A stretch of 64,000 bases of DNA, taken from contig NZ_JAFBDS010000002.1 of assembly GCF_016908375.1 (NCBI RefSeq), positions 62,001-126,000 on the forward strand, written 5' to 3'. Shown piece by piece: positions 1 to 9,360 of the stretch. This DNA comes from Amphibacillus cookii (GTDB taxonomy: Bacteria > Bacillota > Bacilli > Bacillales > Amphibacillaceae). The notes beneath the pieces were generated by a model. The model had not been told where the DNA came from. It saw only the letters and a list, made by a program, of their open reading frames with translations, and did not search any database. Each line of letters opens with the position of its first letter. Within the stretch, counting starts at the first letter, position 1. The translations under genes were made by a program, and so were the position numbers.

Positions 1-843
1 GATGAGTTTGGCGAAGATCGTGTTTTTGACACGCCATTAGCTGAATCAGGGATTGGTGGTTTAGCTATCGGACTAAGTACGCAAGGTTTCCGTCCGGTTC
101 CTGAGATCCAATTCTTTGGTTTCGTTTATGAAGTTATGGATTCTATTAGTGGACAAATGGCACGTATGCGTTATCGTTCAGGTAATACGATGCATGCGCC
201 TGTTACGATTCGCTCACCATTTGGTGGTGGTGTTCATACCCCGGAAATGCATGCTGACTCATTAGAAGGACTTATGGCACAGCAACCGGGATTGAAAGTG
301 GTTATTCCATCAAATCCTTATGATGCTAAAGGTTTATTAATTTCATCAATTCGCGATAATGATCCTGTTATCTTTTTAGAGCACATGAAATTATATCGTT
401 CTTTCCGTGATGAGGTACCAGAAGAAGCTTATGAAGTAGAACTTGGCAAAGCAAAAGTAACGCGCGAAGGTAATGATGTTACATTAATCGCTTATGGTGC
501 AATGGTTCAAGCTTCTGTTAAAGCTGCTGAGGAATTAGAAAAAGATGGTGTAAGTGCTGAAGTTGTTGACTTACGTACGATTTCGCCATTAGATATAGAT
601 ACGATTGTAGAATCTGTTAAGAAAACAGGCCGTGTCGTTGTTGTTCAAGAAGCTCAGCGTCAAGCTGGTATCGCTTCTCAAATTGTTGCGGAAATACAAG
701 AACGTGCGATCTTACATTTAGAAGCACCTGTATTACGTGTAGCGGCTCCAGATACGGTATACGCATTTACACAAGCAGAAGAAGTATGGTTGCCAAACCA
801 TAACGACATTGTAGAGAAAGTGAATGACGTAATTAATTTTTAA
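1..843 (+). CDS. pdhB: Pyruvate dehydrogenase E1 component, beta subunit (5'-truncated by window edge)
   Basis: This is the C-terminal 280 residues of the E1 beta subunit, which with E1 alpha decarboxylates pyruvate using thiamine diphosphate and passes acetyl groups to E2. The frame is open from base 1 ([20 protein letters not shown]), so the start lies outside the window. Visible family features are the [10 protein letters not shown] stretch, the [20 protein letters not shown] segment of the transketolase pyrimidine-binding fold, and the C-terminal transketolase domain from about residue 170 of this fragment. It lies 33 bp upstream of pdhC and is clearly part of the same operon. Nothing odd is seen. 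Confidence 0.97.
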   Translation, partial: DEFGEDRVFDTPLAESGIGGLAIGLSTQGFRPVPEIQFFGFVYEVMDSISGQMARMRYRSGNTMHAPVTIRSPFGGGVHTPEMHADSLEGLMAQQPGLKVVIPSNPYDAKGLLISSIRDNDPVIFLEHMKLYRSFRDEVPEEAYEVELGKAKVTREGNDVTLIAYGAMVQASVKAAEELEKDGVSAEVVDLRTISPLDIDTIVESVKKTGRVVVVQEAQRQAGIASQIVAEIQERAILHLEAPVLRVAAPDTVYAFTQAEEVWLPNHNDIVEKVNDVINF

Positions 844-876
844 GTGTTAGTAAATTAACCAGGGAGGTTAGCAATA

Positions 877-2466
877 ATGGCATTCGAATTTAAATTGCCT
901 GACATTGGTGAAGGTATTCACGAAGGCGAAATCGTAAAATGGTTTGTAAAACCTGGCGATGAAATAAATGAAGATGATGTATTATGTGAAGTGCAAAATG
1001 ACAAAGCGGTTGTTGAAATTCCGTCTCCAGTAGAAGGAACAGTAAAAGAGGTACACTTTGAAGAAGGAACCGTTGCTACAGTGGGGCAAACGATTGTTAC
1101 TATTGATGCAGAAGGTTACGAAGGTGGGGAATCAGATTCTGATCAAGAAGCTGCCGCACCTACCCAAGAAAACAGTTCAGACGCAGGTCAAGGTGTTTTT
1201 GAATTCAAATTACCTGATATTGGTGAAGGTATTCACGAAGGTGAAATCGTAAAATGGTTTGTCAAAGCTGGCGATGAAATAAATGAAGATGATGTATTAT
1301 GTGAAGTGCAAAATGACAAAGCGGTTGTTGAAATTCCGTCTCCAGTAGAAGGAACAGTAAAAGAGGTACACTTTGAAGAAGGAACTGTCGCTACAGTGGG
1401 ACAAACGGTTGTATCTATCTATGCAGAGGGTTACGCTTCAGAGGGTGGCAATGAAGAACCAGCTAAAGAAGAAAAACAATCTTCTCAAACCACCAAACAA
1501 CCTGAGTCAGCATCTACGGACAATGCGAGAGTTATTGCGATGCCTTCAGTTCGTAAATTTGCTCGTGACCACGATGTGCAAATCACAAATGTAAAAGGCA
1601 CAGGGAAAAATGGACGTATACTGAAAGAAGATGTTGAAGCCTACTTAAGTGGTGATCAGAAAGTTGACACAGCAGATACAACAGCTAATGAGCCAAAAGC
1701 GGCAACTAAATCTGATTCGAAAGAAACGAAATCGACAGCTAAGCCACAAGCTTCTACAGGTGAATTACCTGAGACACGTGAAAAAATGTCTGGTATCCGT
1801 AAGTCTATTGCAAACGCAATGGTTAACTCTAAACACAAAGCACCTCATGTTACATTACATGATGAAGTAGATGTGACTGAACTTGTTGCCCATCGTAAGA
1901 AATTCAAACCGGTTGCAGCAGAAAAAGAAATTAAGTTGACTTACTTACCTTATGTAGTTAAAGCTTTGGTTTCTGCTTTAAAACAATTCCCAATTATTAA
2001 TGCATCGATTGATGATAATACGGACGAAATTGTTTATAAGCATTACTATAATGTTGGTATTGCAGCAGACACAGATAAAGGTTTGCTTGTCCCTGTTGTA
2101 AAAGACGCTGATAAAAAATCTATTTTCGATATTTCGAAAGAGATTAATCAATTAGCTCAGAAAGCACAGGAAGGTAAACTTTCTCCAGATGAAATGAAGG
2201 GTGCATCATGTACCATTACAAACATCGGTTCAGCTGGTGGTCAATGGTTTACACCAGTTATTAATTATCCTGAAGCTGCGATTCTAGGTATTGGTCGTAT
2301 CGCTGAGAAACCAGTCGTTAAAGATGGTGAAATCGTCGCAGCTCCAGTATTGGCATTATCACTAAGCTTCGATCACCGTATCGTAGATGGTGCAACAGCA
2401 CAATATGCTTTAAATCAAATAAAGCGTTTGTTAAACGATCCACAATTAATTATGATGGAGGCGTAA
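877..2466 (+). CDS. pdhC: Dihydrolipoamide acetyltransferase (E2 of pyruvate dehydrogenase) with two lipoyl domains
   Basis: This is the core acyltransferase of the pyruvate dehydrogenase complex, moving acetyl from lipoyl-lysine to CoA. Two nearly identical lipoyl domains occupy residues 1-80 and about 108-188, each with the ENDKA-type lipoylation motif (QNDKAVVEI, Lys43 in the first). A subunit-binding domain follows at about 218-257 ([16 protein letters not shown]), and the catalytic domain ends in DHRIVDGA with His500. Linkers are rich in Ala, Ser, Thr and Lys. At 529 residues it is longer than the one-lipoyl B. subtilis protein (about 440, from memory) because of the extra domain. Start ATG 877 follows AGGGAGG. 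The two lipoyl copies are almost identical even at DNA level, which suggests recent duplication or gene conversion. Confidence 0.97.
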   Translation: MAFEFKLPDIGEGIHEGEIVKWFVKPGDEINEDDVLCEVQNDKAVVEIPSPVEGTVKEVHFEEGTVATVGQTIVTIDAEGYEGGESDSDQEAAAPTQENSSDAGQGVFEFKLPDIGEGIHEGEIVKWFVKAGDEINEDDVLCEVQNDKAVVEIPSPVEGTVKEVHFEEGTVATVGQTVVSIYAEGYASEGGNEEPAKEEKQSSQTTKQPESASTDNARVIAMPSVRKFARDHDVQITNVKGTGKNGRILKEDVEAYLSGDQKVDTADTTANEPKAATKSDSKETKSTAKPQASTGELPETREKMSGIRKSIANAMVNSKHKAPHVTLHDEVDVTELVAHRKKFKPVAAEKEIKLTYLPYVVKALVSALKQFPIINASIDDNTDEIVYKHYYNVGIAADTDKGLLVPVVKDADKKSIFDISKEINQLAQKAQEGKLSPDEMKGASCTITNIGSAGGQWFTPVINYPEAAILGIGRIAEKPVVKDGEIVAAPVLALSLSFDHRIVDGATAQYALNQIKRLLNDPQLIMMEA

Positions 2467-2472
2467 TCGAAT

Positions 2473-3882
2473 ATGGTAGTAGGAGATTTTCCAATTGAAT
2501 TAGATACATTAGTTGTTGGAGCAGGACCTGGTGGCTACGTAGCTGCCATTCGTGCTGCTCAAACCGGCCAAAAAGTAACGATTGTTGATAAAGGTGCGCT
2601 AGGAGGCGTTTGTCTTAATGTAGGTTGTATTCCATCAAAAGCACTTATTCAAGCAGGTCATCGCTTTGAAGAAGCACATGGTGCTGAAGAGATGGGGATT
2701 GCAGCAGAAAACGTCACCGTCGATTTTAGTAAAGTTCAAGAGTGGAAAAATAGTGTGGTTAATAAGCTCACTTCTGGTGTTGAAGGCTTACTTAAAGGTA
2801 ACAAGGTGGATATTGTAAGTGGTGAAGTTTACTTTGTTGATAAAAATACTGTTCGTGTAATGGATGAGAAAAACTCACAAACTTATACGTTTAAGCATTG
2901 TATTATTGCAACAGGTTCTACACCAATTGAAATCCCGTCATTTAAGTATTCTGATCGCATTTTAGATTCAACAGGGGCTTTAAATCTTAAAGAAATTCCT
3001 AAAAAGCTCGTTGTTATCGGCGGGGGGTATGTGGGTACTGAATTGGGTACTTCATATGCAAACTTTGGTACAGAAGTGACCATTCTTGAAGGTGCTGATG
3101 ACATTTTAGGTGGTTTTGAAAAAGATATGTCATCTTTAGTTAAACGCCATTTGAAAAAGAAAAATGTTAGCATCGTAACCAATGCAATGGCAAAAGGTTC
3201 TGAAGTAACAGATAGTGGCGTGAAAGTAACTTATGAAGCTAAAGGGAAAGAAGAAACCATTGAAGCGGATTATGTACTTGTTACAGTCGGTCGTTATCCA
3301 AACACTGCTGAAATTGGATTAGAGCAAGTGGGTATAGATATGGATGATCGTGGACTTATTAAAATTGATAAACAATGTCGTACCAGTGTTGATAATATAT
3401 TTGCAATTGGAGATATTGTAGCAGGCCCACCACTTGCGCACAAAGCTTCATATGAAGGTAAAATTGCTGCTGAAGCTATTGCAGGCGAAAAGTCAGTAAT
3501 TGATTATAACGGCATTCCTGCTGTTGTATTCTCTGATCCAGAACTTGCAACAGTTGGATACACTGAAGCTGAAGCAAAAGAAGCAGGCTATGAAGTGACA
3601 TCATCTAAATTCCCGTTTGCTGCAAATGGTCGAGCGTTATCATTAGGTAGTGGCGATGGATTTGTTAGACTCGTTACACGTAAAGATGATGGTCTAGTTC
3701 TTGGCGCACAAATTGCAGGAGCTAATGCGAGTGATATGATTTCAGAGCTTGGTTTAGCGATTGAATCTGGTATGACAGCAGAAGACTTGGCTCTTACCAT
3801 TCATGCTCACCCTACATTAGGTGAAATTACCATGGAAGCTGCTGAAGTTGCGATGGGTACACCAATTCACGTTGTAAAATAA
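2473..3882 (+). CDS. pdhD: Dihydrolipoamide dehydrogenase (E3)
   Basis: This FAD flavoprotein reoxidises dihydrolipoamide with NAD+ and is the last component of the pyruvate dehydrogenase complex. Residues 12-25 hold the FAD-binding [12 protein letters not shown], and the redox-active disulfide is in [13 protein letters not shown] (Cys47, Cys52). A second Rossmann motif ([13 protein letters not shown], about 180) binds NAD. The C-terminal dimerisation domain has the HAHPTLGE motif near residue 444, which supplies the active-site His/Glu pair. Length 469 is standard. It begins 6 bp after pdhC, uses the GGAGG that overlaps the pdhC end, and is followed by an intrinsic terminator, so it closes the operon. 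Confidence 0.97.
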   Translation: MVVGDFPIELDTLVVGAGPGGYVAAIRAAQTGQKVTIVDKGALGGVCLNVGCIPSKALIQAGHRFEEAHGAEEMGIAAENVTVDFSKVQEWKNSVVNKLTSGVEGLLKGNKVDIVSGEVYFVDKNTVRVMDEKNSQTYTFKHCIIATGSTPIEIPSFKYSDRILDSTGALNLKEIPKKLVVIGGGYVGTELGTSYANFGTEVTILEGADDILGGFEKDMSSLVKRHLKKKNVSIVTNAMAKGSEVTDSGVKVTYEAKGKEETIEADYVLVTVGRYPNTAEIGLEQVGIDMDDRGLIKIDKQCRTSVDNIFAIGDIVAGPPLAHKASYEGKIAAEAIAGEKSVIDYNGIPAVVFSDPELATVGYTEAEAKEAGYEVTSSKFPFAANGRALSLGSGDGFVRLVTRKDDGLVLGAQIAGANASDMISELGLAIESGMTAEDLALTIHAHPTLGEITMEAAEVAMGTPIHVVK

Positions 3883-3889
3883 TAATTAA

Positions 3890-3926
3890 ACACCGGTAAT
3901 TCTTATGAATTATCGGTGTTTTTTGT
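3890..3926 (+). terminator. Intrinsic terminator of the pdh operon
   Basis: A 12-bp stem (3891-3902 with 3907-3918, one G-T pair) is followed by TTTTTTGT just after the pdhD stop. The T-tract is also the left copy of the target duplication of the repeat element that follows. Confidence 0.9.
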
Positions 3927-4307
3927 GGTTCTTTGTCAAATGACGTTGGTGAGAATTATTGCCGATTTTATAAGTGAATGTTTGTTTGATTAGGTGCATT
4001 TTGGGCTAATTTCGATTCAATAGATCTTAACTTAATTTAAATGTCTATCTACACGTAAATTCATGCATGTTCGGTAAGGAAGTGATGAGACTCCTGCAGG
4101 AATAGCACGAGCTGAAGATCCACTCATGTGCGCGTTTGGTGCGCACATGAGTTAGCTGAAGCCGTGCCTGCGGAAAGCGAATCACTGGATGACCGAACCC
4201 ATTGCTATTTTTAGAGAAATAGAAAAGACGTTAACGAAAGTCTACCCCCATTACACAAACACATGAAATGGAGAATTCCCTTCACCAACGTCAAATAGTA
4301 TACAACC
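3927..4307. mobile_element. Family A MITE-like element, copy 1 (381 bp)
   Basis: The ends are GGTTCTTTG and ACAACC, with inner inverted repeats TGACGTTGGTGA (3941-3952) and TCACCAACGTCA (4282-4293). The element is flanked by the perfect 8-bp direct repeat TTTTTTGT at 3919-3926 and 4308-4315. It has no ORF. Internally it carries a 13-bp palindrome (ACTCATGTGCGC and its complement, about 4121-4152) inside a core containing GACTCCTGCAGGAATAG and TGCGGAAAGCG. The end sequence and 8-bp duplication are as I remember for ISL3-family insertion sequences, so it may be mobilised by such a transposase in trans. It sits in the T-tract of the pdhD terminator. Confidence 0.85.
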
Positions 4308-4423
4308 TTTTTTGTTAATATGTCTAAAATGATGCTTTTTTTAAACTTTATGAAAGACATTTTTTTGATCGGAAATGGTTTATAATACAGAAGAAAAGAA
4401 ATAAAACAACAAGGATGAGCATA

Positions 4424-5263
4424 ATGAAAAATATTCTCTTTTTAATAGTAGCTCTATTCATGATTTTATTATTGATCGGTTGTCAAACAGAGTCTAATCA
4501 AGGTGAATCAGAACAAGAAGAAGAAAATATTCAAGAGCCAGTAGAAGAAGAGTCTGTAAAGGAAGAAGAAGTTGAAGATAGGGAAGGAGAAATCGAATTG
4601 GATGTAACGGTAAATGAACATCAACCCCTATATCGCGTAAATCAAACGAACTGGGCAATCGAACCGATTAGTGAGGAAACCAATAGCCAAGTTGTTTTAT
4701 TAACCATTGATGATGCGCCAGATCAACATGCTTTAGAGATGGCAAATACACTAAAGACATTAGAGGCGCCGGCAATATTTTTTGTTAATGGCCATTTTTT
4801 GCAAGATCAGGAACAGCAACAAATATTAAAAGAAATTTATGAAATGGGTTTTGTAATTGGTAATCACACATACACCCATCCTAATTTAAGTGATCTTTCT
4901 GAAGAGCAACAACGTGAAGAAATAATCGCGTTAAATGATTTGGTAGAAGATATAATTGGTGAACGCCCTAAATTTTTCAGAGCGCCTTTTGGTGTTAATA
5001 CAGATGTTTCAAATGCTGTAGCTGAAGAAGAAGAGATGGTAGTTATGAATTGGACTTACGGATATGACTGGGAGGCTGATTATACAGAGGCAGATGCATT
5101 AGCAGAAATTATGGTTAATGCGCCAGAATTGCGTGATGGCGCTAATGTATTGATGCATGATCGTGCGTGGACGCGTGAAGCGTTAGAAGATATTGTCATT
5201 GGATTAAGGGAAAAGGACTATGAGATAGTTAACCCTAAAACAATTGAAACTGTTTCTGAATAG
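4424..5263 (+). CDS. Lipoprotein polysaccharide deacetylase (NodB domain)
   Basis: This is a predicted membrane-anchored carbohydrate esterase family 4 enzyme acting on an extracellular glycan, probably peptidoglycan or another N-acetylated wall polymer. The signal peptide ends in the lipobox LLIGC (Cys20). A Glu-rich linker (about 25-60) is followed by the NodB domain from about residue 88. The metal/catalytic motifs are TIDDAP, HTYTH (His-x-x-x-His) and RAPFG. Start ATG 4424 is preferred because AAGGA at 4411-4415 lies 8 bases upstream; the ATG at 4415 overlaps that site. In B. subtilis the position before speA holds slp, a different lipoprotein. A TATAAT lies at 4381-4386. Substrate is unknown. 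Confidence 0.85.
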   Translation: MKNILFLIVALFMILLLIGCQTESNQGESEQEEENIQEPVEEESVKEEEVEDREGEIELDVTVNEHQPLYRVNQTNWAIEPISEETNSQVVLLTIDDAPDQHALEMANTLKTLEAPAIFFVNGHFLQDQEQQQILKEIYEMGFVIGNHTYTHPNLSDLSEEQQREEIIALNDLVEDIIGERPKFFRAPFGVNTDVSNAVAEEEEMVVMNWTYGYDWEADYTEADALAEIMVNAPELRDGANVLMHDRAWTREALEDIVIGLREKDYEIVNPKTIETVSE

Positions 5264-5310
5264 CGCGCTTATCTTTTAACTGTAAGAAGAGGAGTTAAAG
5301 TAATACGAAT

Positions 5311-5351
5311 GGCGAATGAGGAGCCGGTATTGGGTCTTTCATTCGCCTTTT
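5311..5351 (+). terminator. Intrinsic terminator after the deacetylase gene
   Basis: Stem GGCGAATGA (5311-5319) pairs with TCATTCGCC (5339-5347) and is followed by TTTTGC. The same stem sequence recurs in terminators near 26.9 kb and 50.0 kb. Confidence 0.75.
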
Positions 5352-5412
5352 GCATACTAGTAAGGTGTTAGGATGGAAAATGTCGGGAATTGTGAGTGCT
5401 CGGTCCAATTTA

Positions 5413-5521
5413 ACACAGGTAACCGTTCGGTCCGTAAACACCCGCCGTAAAATAGAGAGCAGAAATCATCTATTTAGGCGGGAGGTGACGGATGCTAATG
5501 CTGATTCACTCAATGACCAAT
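5413..5521 (+). repeat. Family B nested-hairpin repeat, copy 1
   Basis: It contains the family hallmarks: ACAGGTAACCG, then GTCCGT and CCCGCC arms (about 5430-5447) complemented by GGCGGG and ACGGAT (5477-5493), then CTGATTCACTCAATGACC. The 3' terminator part is decayed, although a short GAAGGT/AACCTTC hairpin lies at 5532-5549. It occupies the gap between the deacetylase and speA; an overlapping small ORF is not considered real. Confidence 0.75.
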
Positions 5522-5566
5522 CCGTTGGAGAAGGTCGAAACCTTCAAGAATTGAAGCTTCAATTTA

Positions 5567-7039
5567 TTAAGTAAAAGGTTTCATTTCTTTAATAACATGA
5601 ATCGTTTCTAAGGTAACATCTTCTAAACCTTGAACGGGCAAGCCGACTTCAATATTTTTTTTAATATAATTAAGATTTTCCTCAGTTATAATCTCACCAG
5701 GAATGAAAATGGGGATTCCAGGTGGATAGATCATAATTGATTCTGCACTAATCCGTCCAACCGCTTCGGACAATTTAATGGTTTCGGTGTCTGCATAGAA
5801 AGCATCACGTGGTGACATACTTAAAGCTGGTATTTCAGATATACTTACCTGCACTTGTCTTTCTATGGCATGATGTTTAAATGAGTAAACCAAATCCTTT
5901 AAGGCGGTTAGTAGTGTAGTGATGTGTTGATTGTCATCTCCTGGTGTAATAATACACAAAATATTGTACATATCAGATAGCTCTACTTCAATTTGATAAT
6001 GCTCTCTCAGCCAACTTTCTACATCATAGCCTGTCACCCCTAATTGTTTAACGGAAATTAATATTTTTGTTGGGTCGTAATTGAAGGTAGCATCTGTCCC
6101 TAATATTTCGTTTCCAGGGCAGTAAAGAAAGTTTAAATCATTTATTTGTTTACGTAAATCTTGTGCACGTTTAATCGTTTCTGTTAATAAACGATGTCCA
6201 TGGATGGCTAATTGTTTTCGAGCAACGTCTAGTGATGCAAGTAAGAGATAAGATGTTGATGTCGTTGTTAACATCGATAGCACATTTTGAACGCGTTCCT
6301 TAACAATTAAACCCTCCCGACCATTTAAAACAGAACTTTGTGTCAGTGATCCCCCCAATTTATGGACGCTGGTTGCTGCTAAATCTGCACCTGCTTCCAT
6401 AGCTGAGAGTGGCAGTTCTTCATGAAAGTGGATATGAACACCGTGTGCTTCATCGACCAGGACAGGAATGGCTTTATTATGTGCAATTTCAACAATTTGT
6501 CGTAAATCAGCAGCTATGCCAAAATAGGTTGGATTTATAACAAATACTGCTTTGGCATCTGGATGTGCATCAAGTGCATGCTCCACTGAACGAGGGGTGA
6601 TTCCATGAGCAATGCCAAGTGATGTATCAAGCTCTGGGTGCACAAAAATAGGGATGGCACCTGAAAAAATAATAGCCGATGTCACTGATTTGTGTATGTT
6701 TCGAGGGACGATAATCTTATCGCCAGGCTGACACACACTTAATACCATTGCCATAATGGGTGTGCTTGTCCCTTGCACAGAAAAAAAGGTGAAATCAGCA
6801 CCAAATGCTTGAGCAGCTAATTGCTCAGCTTCTTTAATAATCCCTTGCGGATGATGCAGATCATCAAGGGGACTAATATTAATTAAGTCAATCGATAAAG
6901 CATTGTCACCCATAAAGCCTTTAAAAGAGGGATCAATCCCTCTTCCACTTTTATGACCAGGTATATGAAAAGCAAGCGGATGTTGATTAATATGTTGTAA
7001 AAGACCCGAAAATAAGGGTGTTTTTTCATGTTCTTGCAT
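5567..7039 (-). CDS. speA: Orn/Lys/Arg decarboxylase family protein, probable arginine decarboxylase
   Basis: This is a PLP-dependent fold-type I decarboxylase. The B. subtilis orthologue SpeA converts arginine to agmatine, the first step of polyamine synthesis. The PLP-binding lysine is in TSVHKLGGS (Lys227 from the chosen start), with DEAHG (196-200) contacting the cofactor ring and FHIPGHKSG near the N-terminus. From ATG 7039 the protein has 490 residues, which I recall as the SpeA length. AAAGGAG lies 8 bases upstream, so the further upstream in-frame ATG at 7072 is rejected. It is convergent with the deacetylase and divergent from yktA. Lysine as substrate cannot be excluded from sequence alone. 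Confidence 0.9.
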   Translation of the reverse strand: MQEHEKTPLFSGLLQHINQHPLAFHIPGHKSGRGIDPSFKGFMGDNALSIDLINISPLDDLHHPQGIIKEAEQLAAQAFGADFTFFSVQGTSTPIMAMVLSVCQPGDKIIVPRNIHKSVTSAIIFSGAIPIFVHPELDTSLGIAHGITPRSVEHALDAHPDAKAVFVINPTYFGIAADLRQIVEIAHNKAIPVLVDEAHGVHIHFHEELPLSAMEAGADLAATSVHKLGGSLTQSSVLNGREGLIVKERVQNVLSMLTTTSTSYLLLASLDVARKQLAIHGHRLLTETIKRAQDLRKQINDLNFLYCPGNEILGTDATFNYDPTKILISVKQLGVTGYDVESWLREHYQIEVELSDMYNILCIITPGDDNQHITTLLTALKDLVYSFKHHAIERQVQVSISEIPALSMSPRDAFYADTETIKLSEAVGRISAESIMIYPPGIPIFIPGEIITEENLNYIKKNIEVGLPVQGLEDVTLETIHVIKEMKPFT

Positions 7040-7150
7040 ATAATTGACTCCTTTAATAAAATAATAATGCAATGAAGCAAAAAGATTATAGCAAAAATGA
7101 TATCAAATAGCTAGTTAATTGAAGTATTTATCATAGGAGGGGGCGGCCAA

Positions 7151-7420
7151 ATGAATTTTCGTTTTCCAATCGATGACCGTTGGACAACTGATGAGATTGT
7201 TGAAGTGGTTGAGTTTTTAGCGTTAATAGAGGAATGCTATCATAAACCCATTCCGTCAAAGGACATCTTAAATAAGTATCGCAAATTTAAACAAATAGTA
7301 CCTAGTAAAAGTGAAGAAAAAACGATAGGAAGAGATTTTGAACGCGAAACAGGCTATTCATTGTATCAGGCCATCAAAAAGGCTAAAGAAAATAGTGATC
7401 AAAACATAAAGATGCCATAA
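7151..7420 (+). CDS. yktA: UPF0223 family protein YktA
   Basis: This small soluble protein of 89 residues belongs to the UPF0223 family and has no known function. It shows the typical N-terminal FPIDDRWTTDEIVEVVEFL and a conserved C-terminal FERETGYSLYQAIKKA. A strong GGAGGGGG site precedes ATG 7151. The position between speA and yktB is the same as in B. subtilis, where the three genes are neighbours. It is divergent from speA and followed by a terminator shared with the convergent yktB. Confidence 0.9.
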   Translation: MNFRFPIDDRWTTDEIVEVVEFLALIEECYHKPIPSKDILNKYRKFKQIVPSKSEEKTIGRDFERETGYSLYQAIKKAKENSDQNIKMP

Positions 7421-7436
7421 TACGGATAGAGATAAG

Positions 7437-7476
7437 CAAGCCACATATCATGAAATGATAAGTGGCTTGTAAAAAT
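7437..7476. terminator. Bidirectional terminator between yktA and yktB
   Basis: Arms 7438-7451 and 7455-7469 (CAAGCCAC / GTGGCTTG plus the ATCAT/ATGAT inner part) form a long hairpin followed by TAAAAATAG. It serves both convergent genes. The AAGCAAGCCA stem recurs at 16.56 kb. Confidence 0.75.
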
Positions 7477-7479
7477 AGT

Positions 7480-8100
7480 TTACTGGAGGGCGCGTTTACC
7501 AAGCTGATAAAGAGGTAAGAGCTGGTCAAAGGTTGATTTGATCTGCTCTAATAGGGCTTCACCAGATAATTGATCGGCGCCAGATTTACTAATATGTTTG
7601 CCAATTAAAAGTTCAGCCTTCTTAACATCTCGAAAACGTTCTAGATCCTTATCGACTAGTGAGCCCACTGGTTTTGCAGCTTTATTCATGTGATCAAAAG
7701 AAACCACGTAATCATTAGGCAGTGCTTCAATTTGATCTTGGTATTTTAAAAATGTTTCAGCTATTTTAGACTTGGTAGGTAGTTCATAAATAAAAGCAAG
7801 CCATATAAATAAATGATCATCAAATAAACCAACCTGGAAGTGCGGGTGCTTTTTATAGCCTCGCTTGTTATCAGCAATGGCTAACCAGGTATCATTAGGC
7901 GGATTGACAGAACGACGTGCATGTTTAGCAATATGTAAAAACATTTCATTACCTAACTTGCTGGCTAAATGATCTGTTAATTCTGTACCTATTGCCTTGA
8001 ATTTTGGTTGAATATGCTCTTGAATAGCATGCATTCTTTCATCTAAGCCTTCTATATGAAAGATTTCAAAATCGTTGTTATTAAAGTTGTATTTATCCAT
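7480..8100 (-). CDS. yktB: DUF1054 family protein YktB
   Basis: This 206-residue protein of the YktB/DUF1054 family (UPF0637) has no established biochemical role. It shows the N-terminal FEIFHIEGLDERMHAIQEHI region and a central VNPPNDTWLAIADNKRGYKK segment with PHFQVGLFDDHLFIWLAFI, both as I remember for the family. ATG 8100 is preceded by AAAGGTG at 8-base spacing. Order and orientation relative to yktA and the monophosphatase match B. subtilis. No membrane segment or signal peptide is visible, so it should be cytoplasmic. Confidence 0.9.
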   Translation of the reverse strand: MDKYNFNNNDFEIFHIEGLDERMHAIQEHIQPKFKAIGTELTDHLASKLGNEMFLHIAKHARRSVNPPNDTWLAIADNKRGYKKHPHFQVGLFDDHLFIWLAFIYELPTKSKIAETFLKYQDQIEALPNDYVVSFDHMNKAAKPVGSLVDKDLERFRDVKKAELLIGKHISKSGADQLSGEALLEQIKSTFDQLLPLYQLGKRALQ

Positions 8101-8228
8101 TCTCTATCACACCTTTCTTAACTAATAGTATATCTTATTTTAACATAATTATAATTAGATAGGTACAGAGATGCACAAAAGTGAAAATTTTGCTAAACTA
8201 TACCAAGAGTAAGAGAGGATGAATCATA

Positions 8229-9032
8229 ATGTCTACTTTCAAACAGGAAGCCATATATCAACAAGCAAAAAAATGGGTAAAAGAAGCGGGTGCACTTATT
8301 CGTCAAGCTATTGACCAACCAAGAGAGATCGATACAAAAGCAGATGCTAATGATCTTGTGACAGAGATGGATAAGAAGATCGAACAATTTTTTGCGGAAC
8401 ATATAAGACATACCTATCCAACAGATCGGATCCTGTCTGAAGAAGGATTCGGTGATGAAGTTAATGACTTAACAGGAACAGTGTGGATTATCGACCCGAT
8501 TGATGGGACAATGAATTTCGTTCATCAAAAGCGAACCTTTTCAATTTCTTTGGCCGTTTATCATAATGGAATCGGTGAAATTGGTTTCGTCTATGATGTA
8601 ATGGCTGATATTCTATACCACGCTAAAAAAGGGGCGGGAGCTTATAAAAACGAAAAGAAGTTATCCCCGATTGCCGATCATAAAAACCTATCTGAATCGA
8701 TACTTATGCTTAACACTTTTTGGTGTACAAGCAACAATAAAGTAAATGATAAAAAAATAAGAAAATTAGTTCAAACCGTAAGAGGAACACGAACGTATGG
8801 CTCTGCTGCTTTAGAATTTGCTTATTTAGCAGAGGGTATTGTGGACAGCTATATTTCTTTTAAACTACATCCATGGGATTTAGCAGCAGGTGTTATTTTG
8901 TTCAATGAGGTCGGTGGTAAAACCGTTCAAGCAAATGGCAAGCCACTAACTTTTCTAAATCAAGATCCCATGGTGTCGGCGCACCCAGATATTATTGATG
9001 AAATAATCAATGACTATATTGAATTGAAATAA
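8229..9032 (+). CDS. suhB: Inositol-1-monophosphatase family protein (YktC/SuhB)
   Basis: This Mg2+-dependent sugar phosphatase of the inositol monophosphatase family has the metal-binding motifs EEGFG (about 74), WIIDPIDGTMNF (about 89-100) and, near the C-terminus, PWDLAAGVILFNEVGG. Length 267 is normal. AGAGGA lies upstream of ATG 8229. In B. subtilis this position is yktC, assigned as an inositol monophosphatase. The true substrate in the cell could be inositol phosphate, NADP(H) or another phospho-sugar, since family members overlap in specificity. It is divergent from yktB and ends in a terminator overlapping ylaI. Confidence 0.92.
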   Translation: MSTFKQEAIYQQAKKWVKEAGALIRQAIDQPREIDTKADANDLVTEMDKKIEQFFAEHIRHTYPTDRILSEEGFGDEVNDLTGTVWIIDPIDGTMNFVHQKRTFSISLAVYHNGIGEIGFVYDVMADILYHAKKGAGAYKNEKKLSPIADHKNLSESILMLNTFWCTSNNKVNDKKIRKLVQTVRGTRTYGSAALEFAYLAEGIVDSYISFKLHPWDLAAGVILFNEVGGKTVQANGKPLTFLNQDPMVSAHPDIIDEIINDYIELK

Positions 9033-9035
9033 CTT

Positions 9036-9088
9036 AAAAAGATGACGACTGCTATATTATTGAATATAGGGGTCGTCATCTTTTTTTT
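9036..9088. terminator. Bidirectional terminator of suhB and ylaI
   Basis: GATGACGAC (9041-9049) pairs with GTCGTCATC (9072-9080), with an inner TATA stem. It is followed by eight T on the plus strand and preceded by five A (T on minus). It lies inside the 3' coding end of ylaI, so the Asp-rich tail of YlaI is encoded by terminator sequence. Confidence 0.88.
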
Positions 9089-9263
9089 CTTGATATAGTT
9101 TAAAATTCCCTGTGGCATGGCGCATCTTCGTTTTCTTTTCTATACGCTCTGAGCAAGTTGGACATAAATATAAATGTTTACGTCGATTGCGTAATCGTTT
9201 AGCTAAGGGCGAATGATAATTAATTTGATTAACTGTATCACATATTGGACATTTAACATCCAT
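9057..9263 (-). CDS. ylaI: Small zinc-ribbon protein YlaI (DUF2197)
   Basis: This 68-residue protein has two CxxC pairs (VKCPICDTV near the start and LCPTCSERI at about residue 34) that should bind zinc. The C-terminal RHATGNFKLY block identifies the YlaI family. Start ATG 9263 has GAGGTG 6 bases upstream; the longer TTG reading begins inside that site. No function is known. The gene stands alone on the minus strand, convergent with suhB, and ends in the shared terminator hairpin. Its neighbours in B. subtilis (ylaL, ylaN) are partly kept downstream. Confidence 0.9.
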   Translation of the reverse strand: MDVKCPICDTVNQINYHSPLAKRLRNRRKHLYLCPTCSERIEKKTKMRHATGNFKLYQEKKDDDPYIQ

Positions 9264-9360
9264 AACTGTCACCTCAAACAAGCAAGCTATTATAAATTGA
9301 TTGTTTACATTTTAGCATATCTAGACATGGAATGCTAACCTGTTATGCGTATCTTTTACT

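Noticed and set aside
5350-5574. Small plus-strand ORF of 74 codons after the deacetylase
   Set aside because: It lies over a family B repeat and has no ribosome-binding site; its codons only reflect the repeat.
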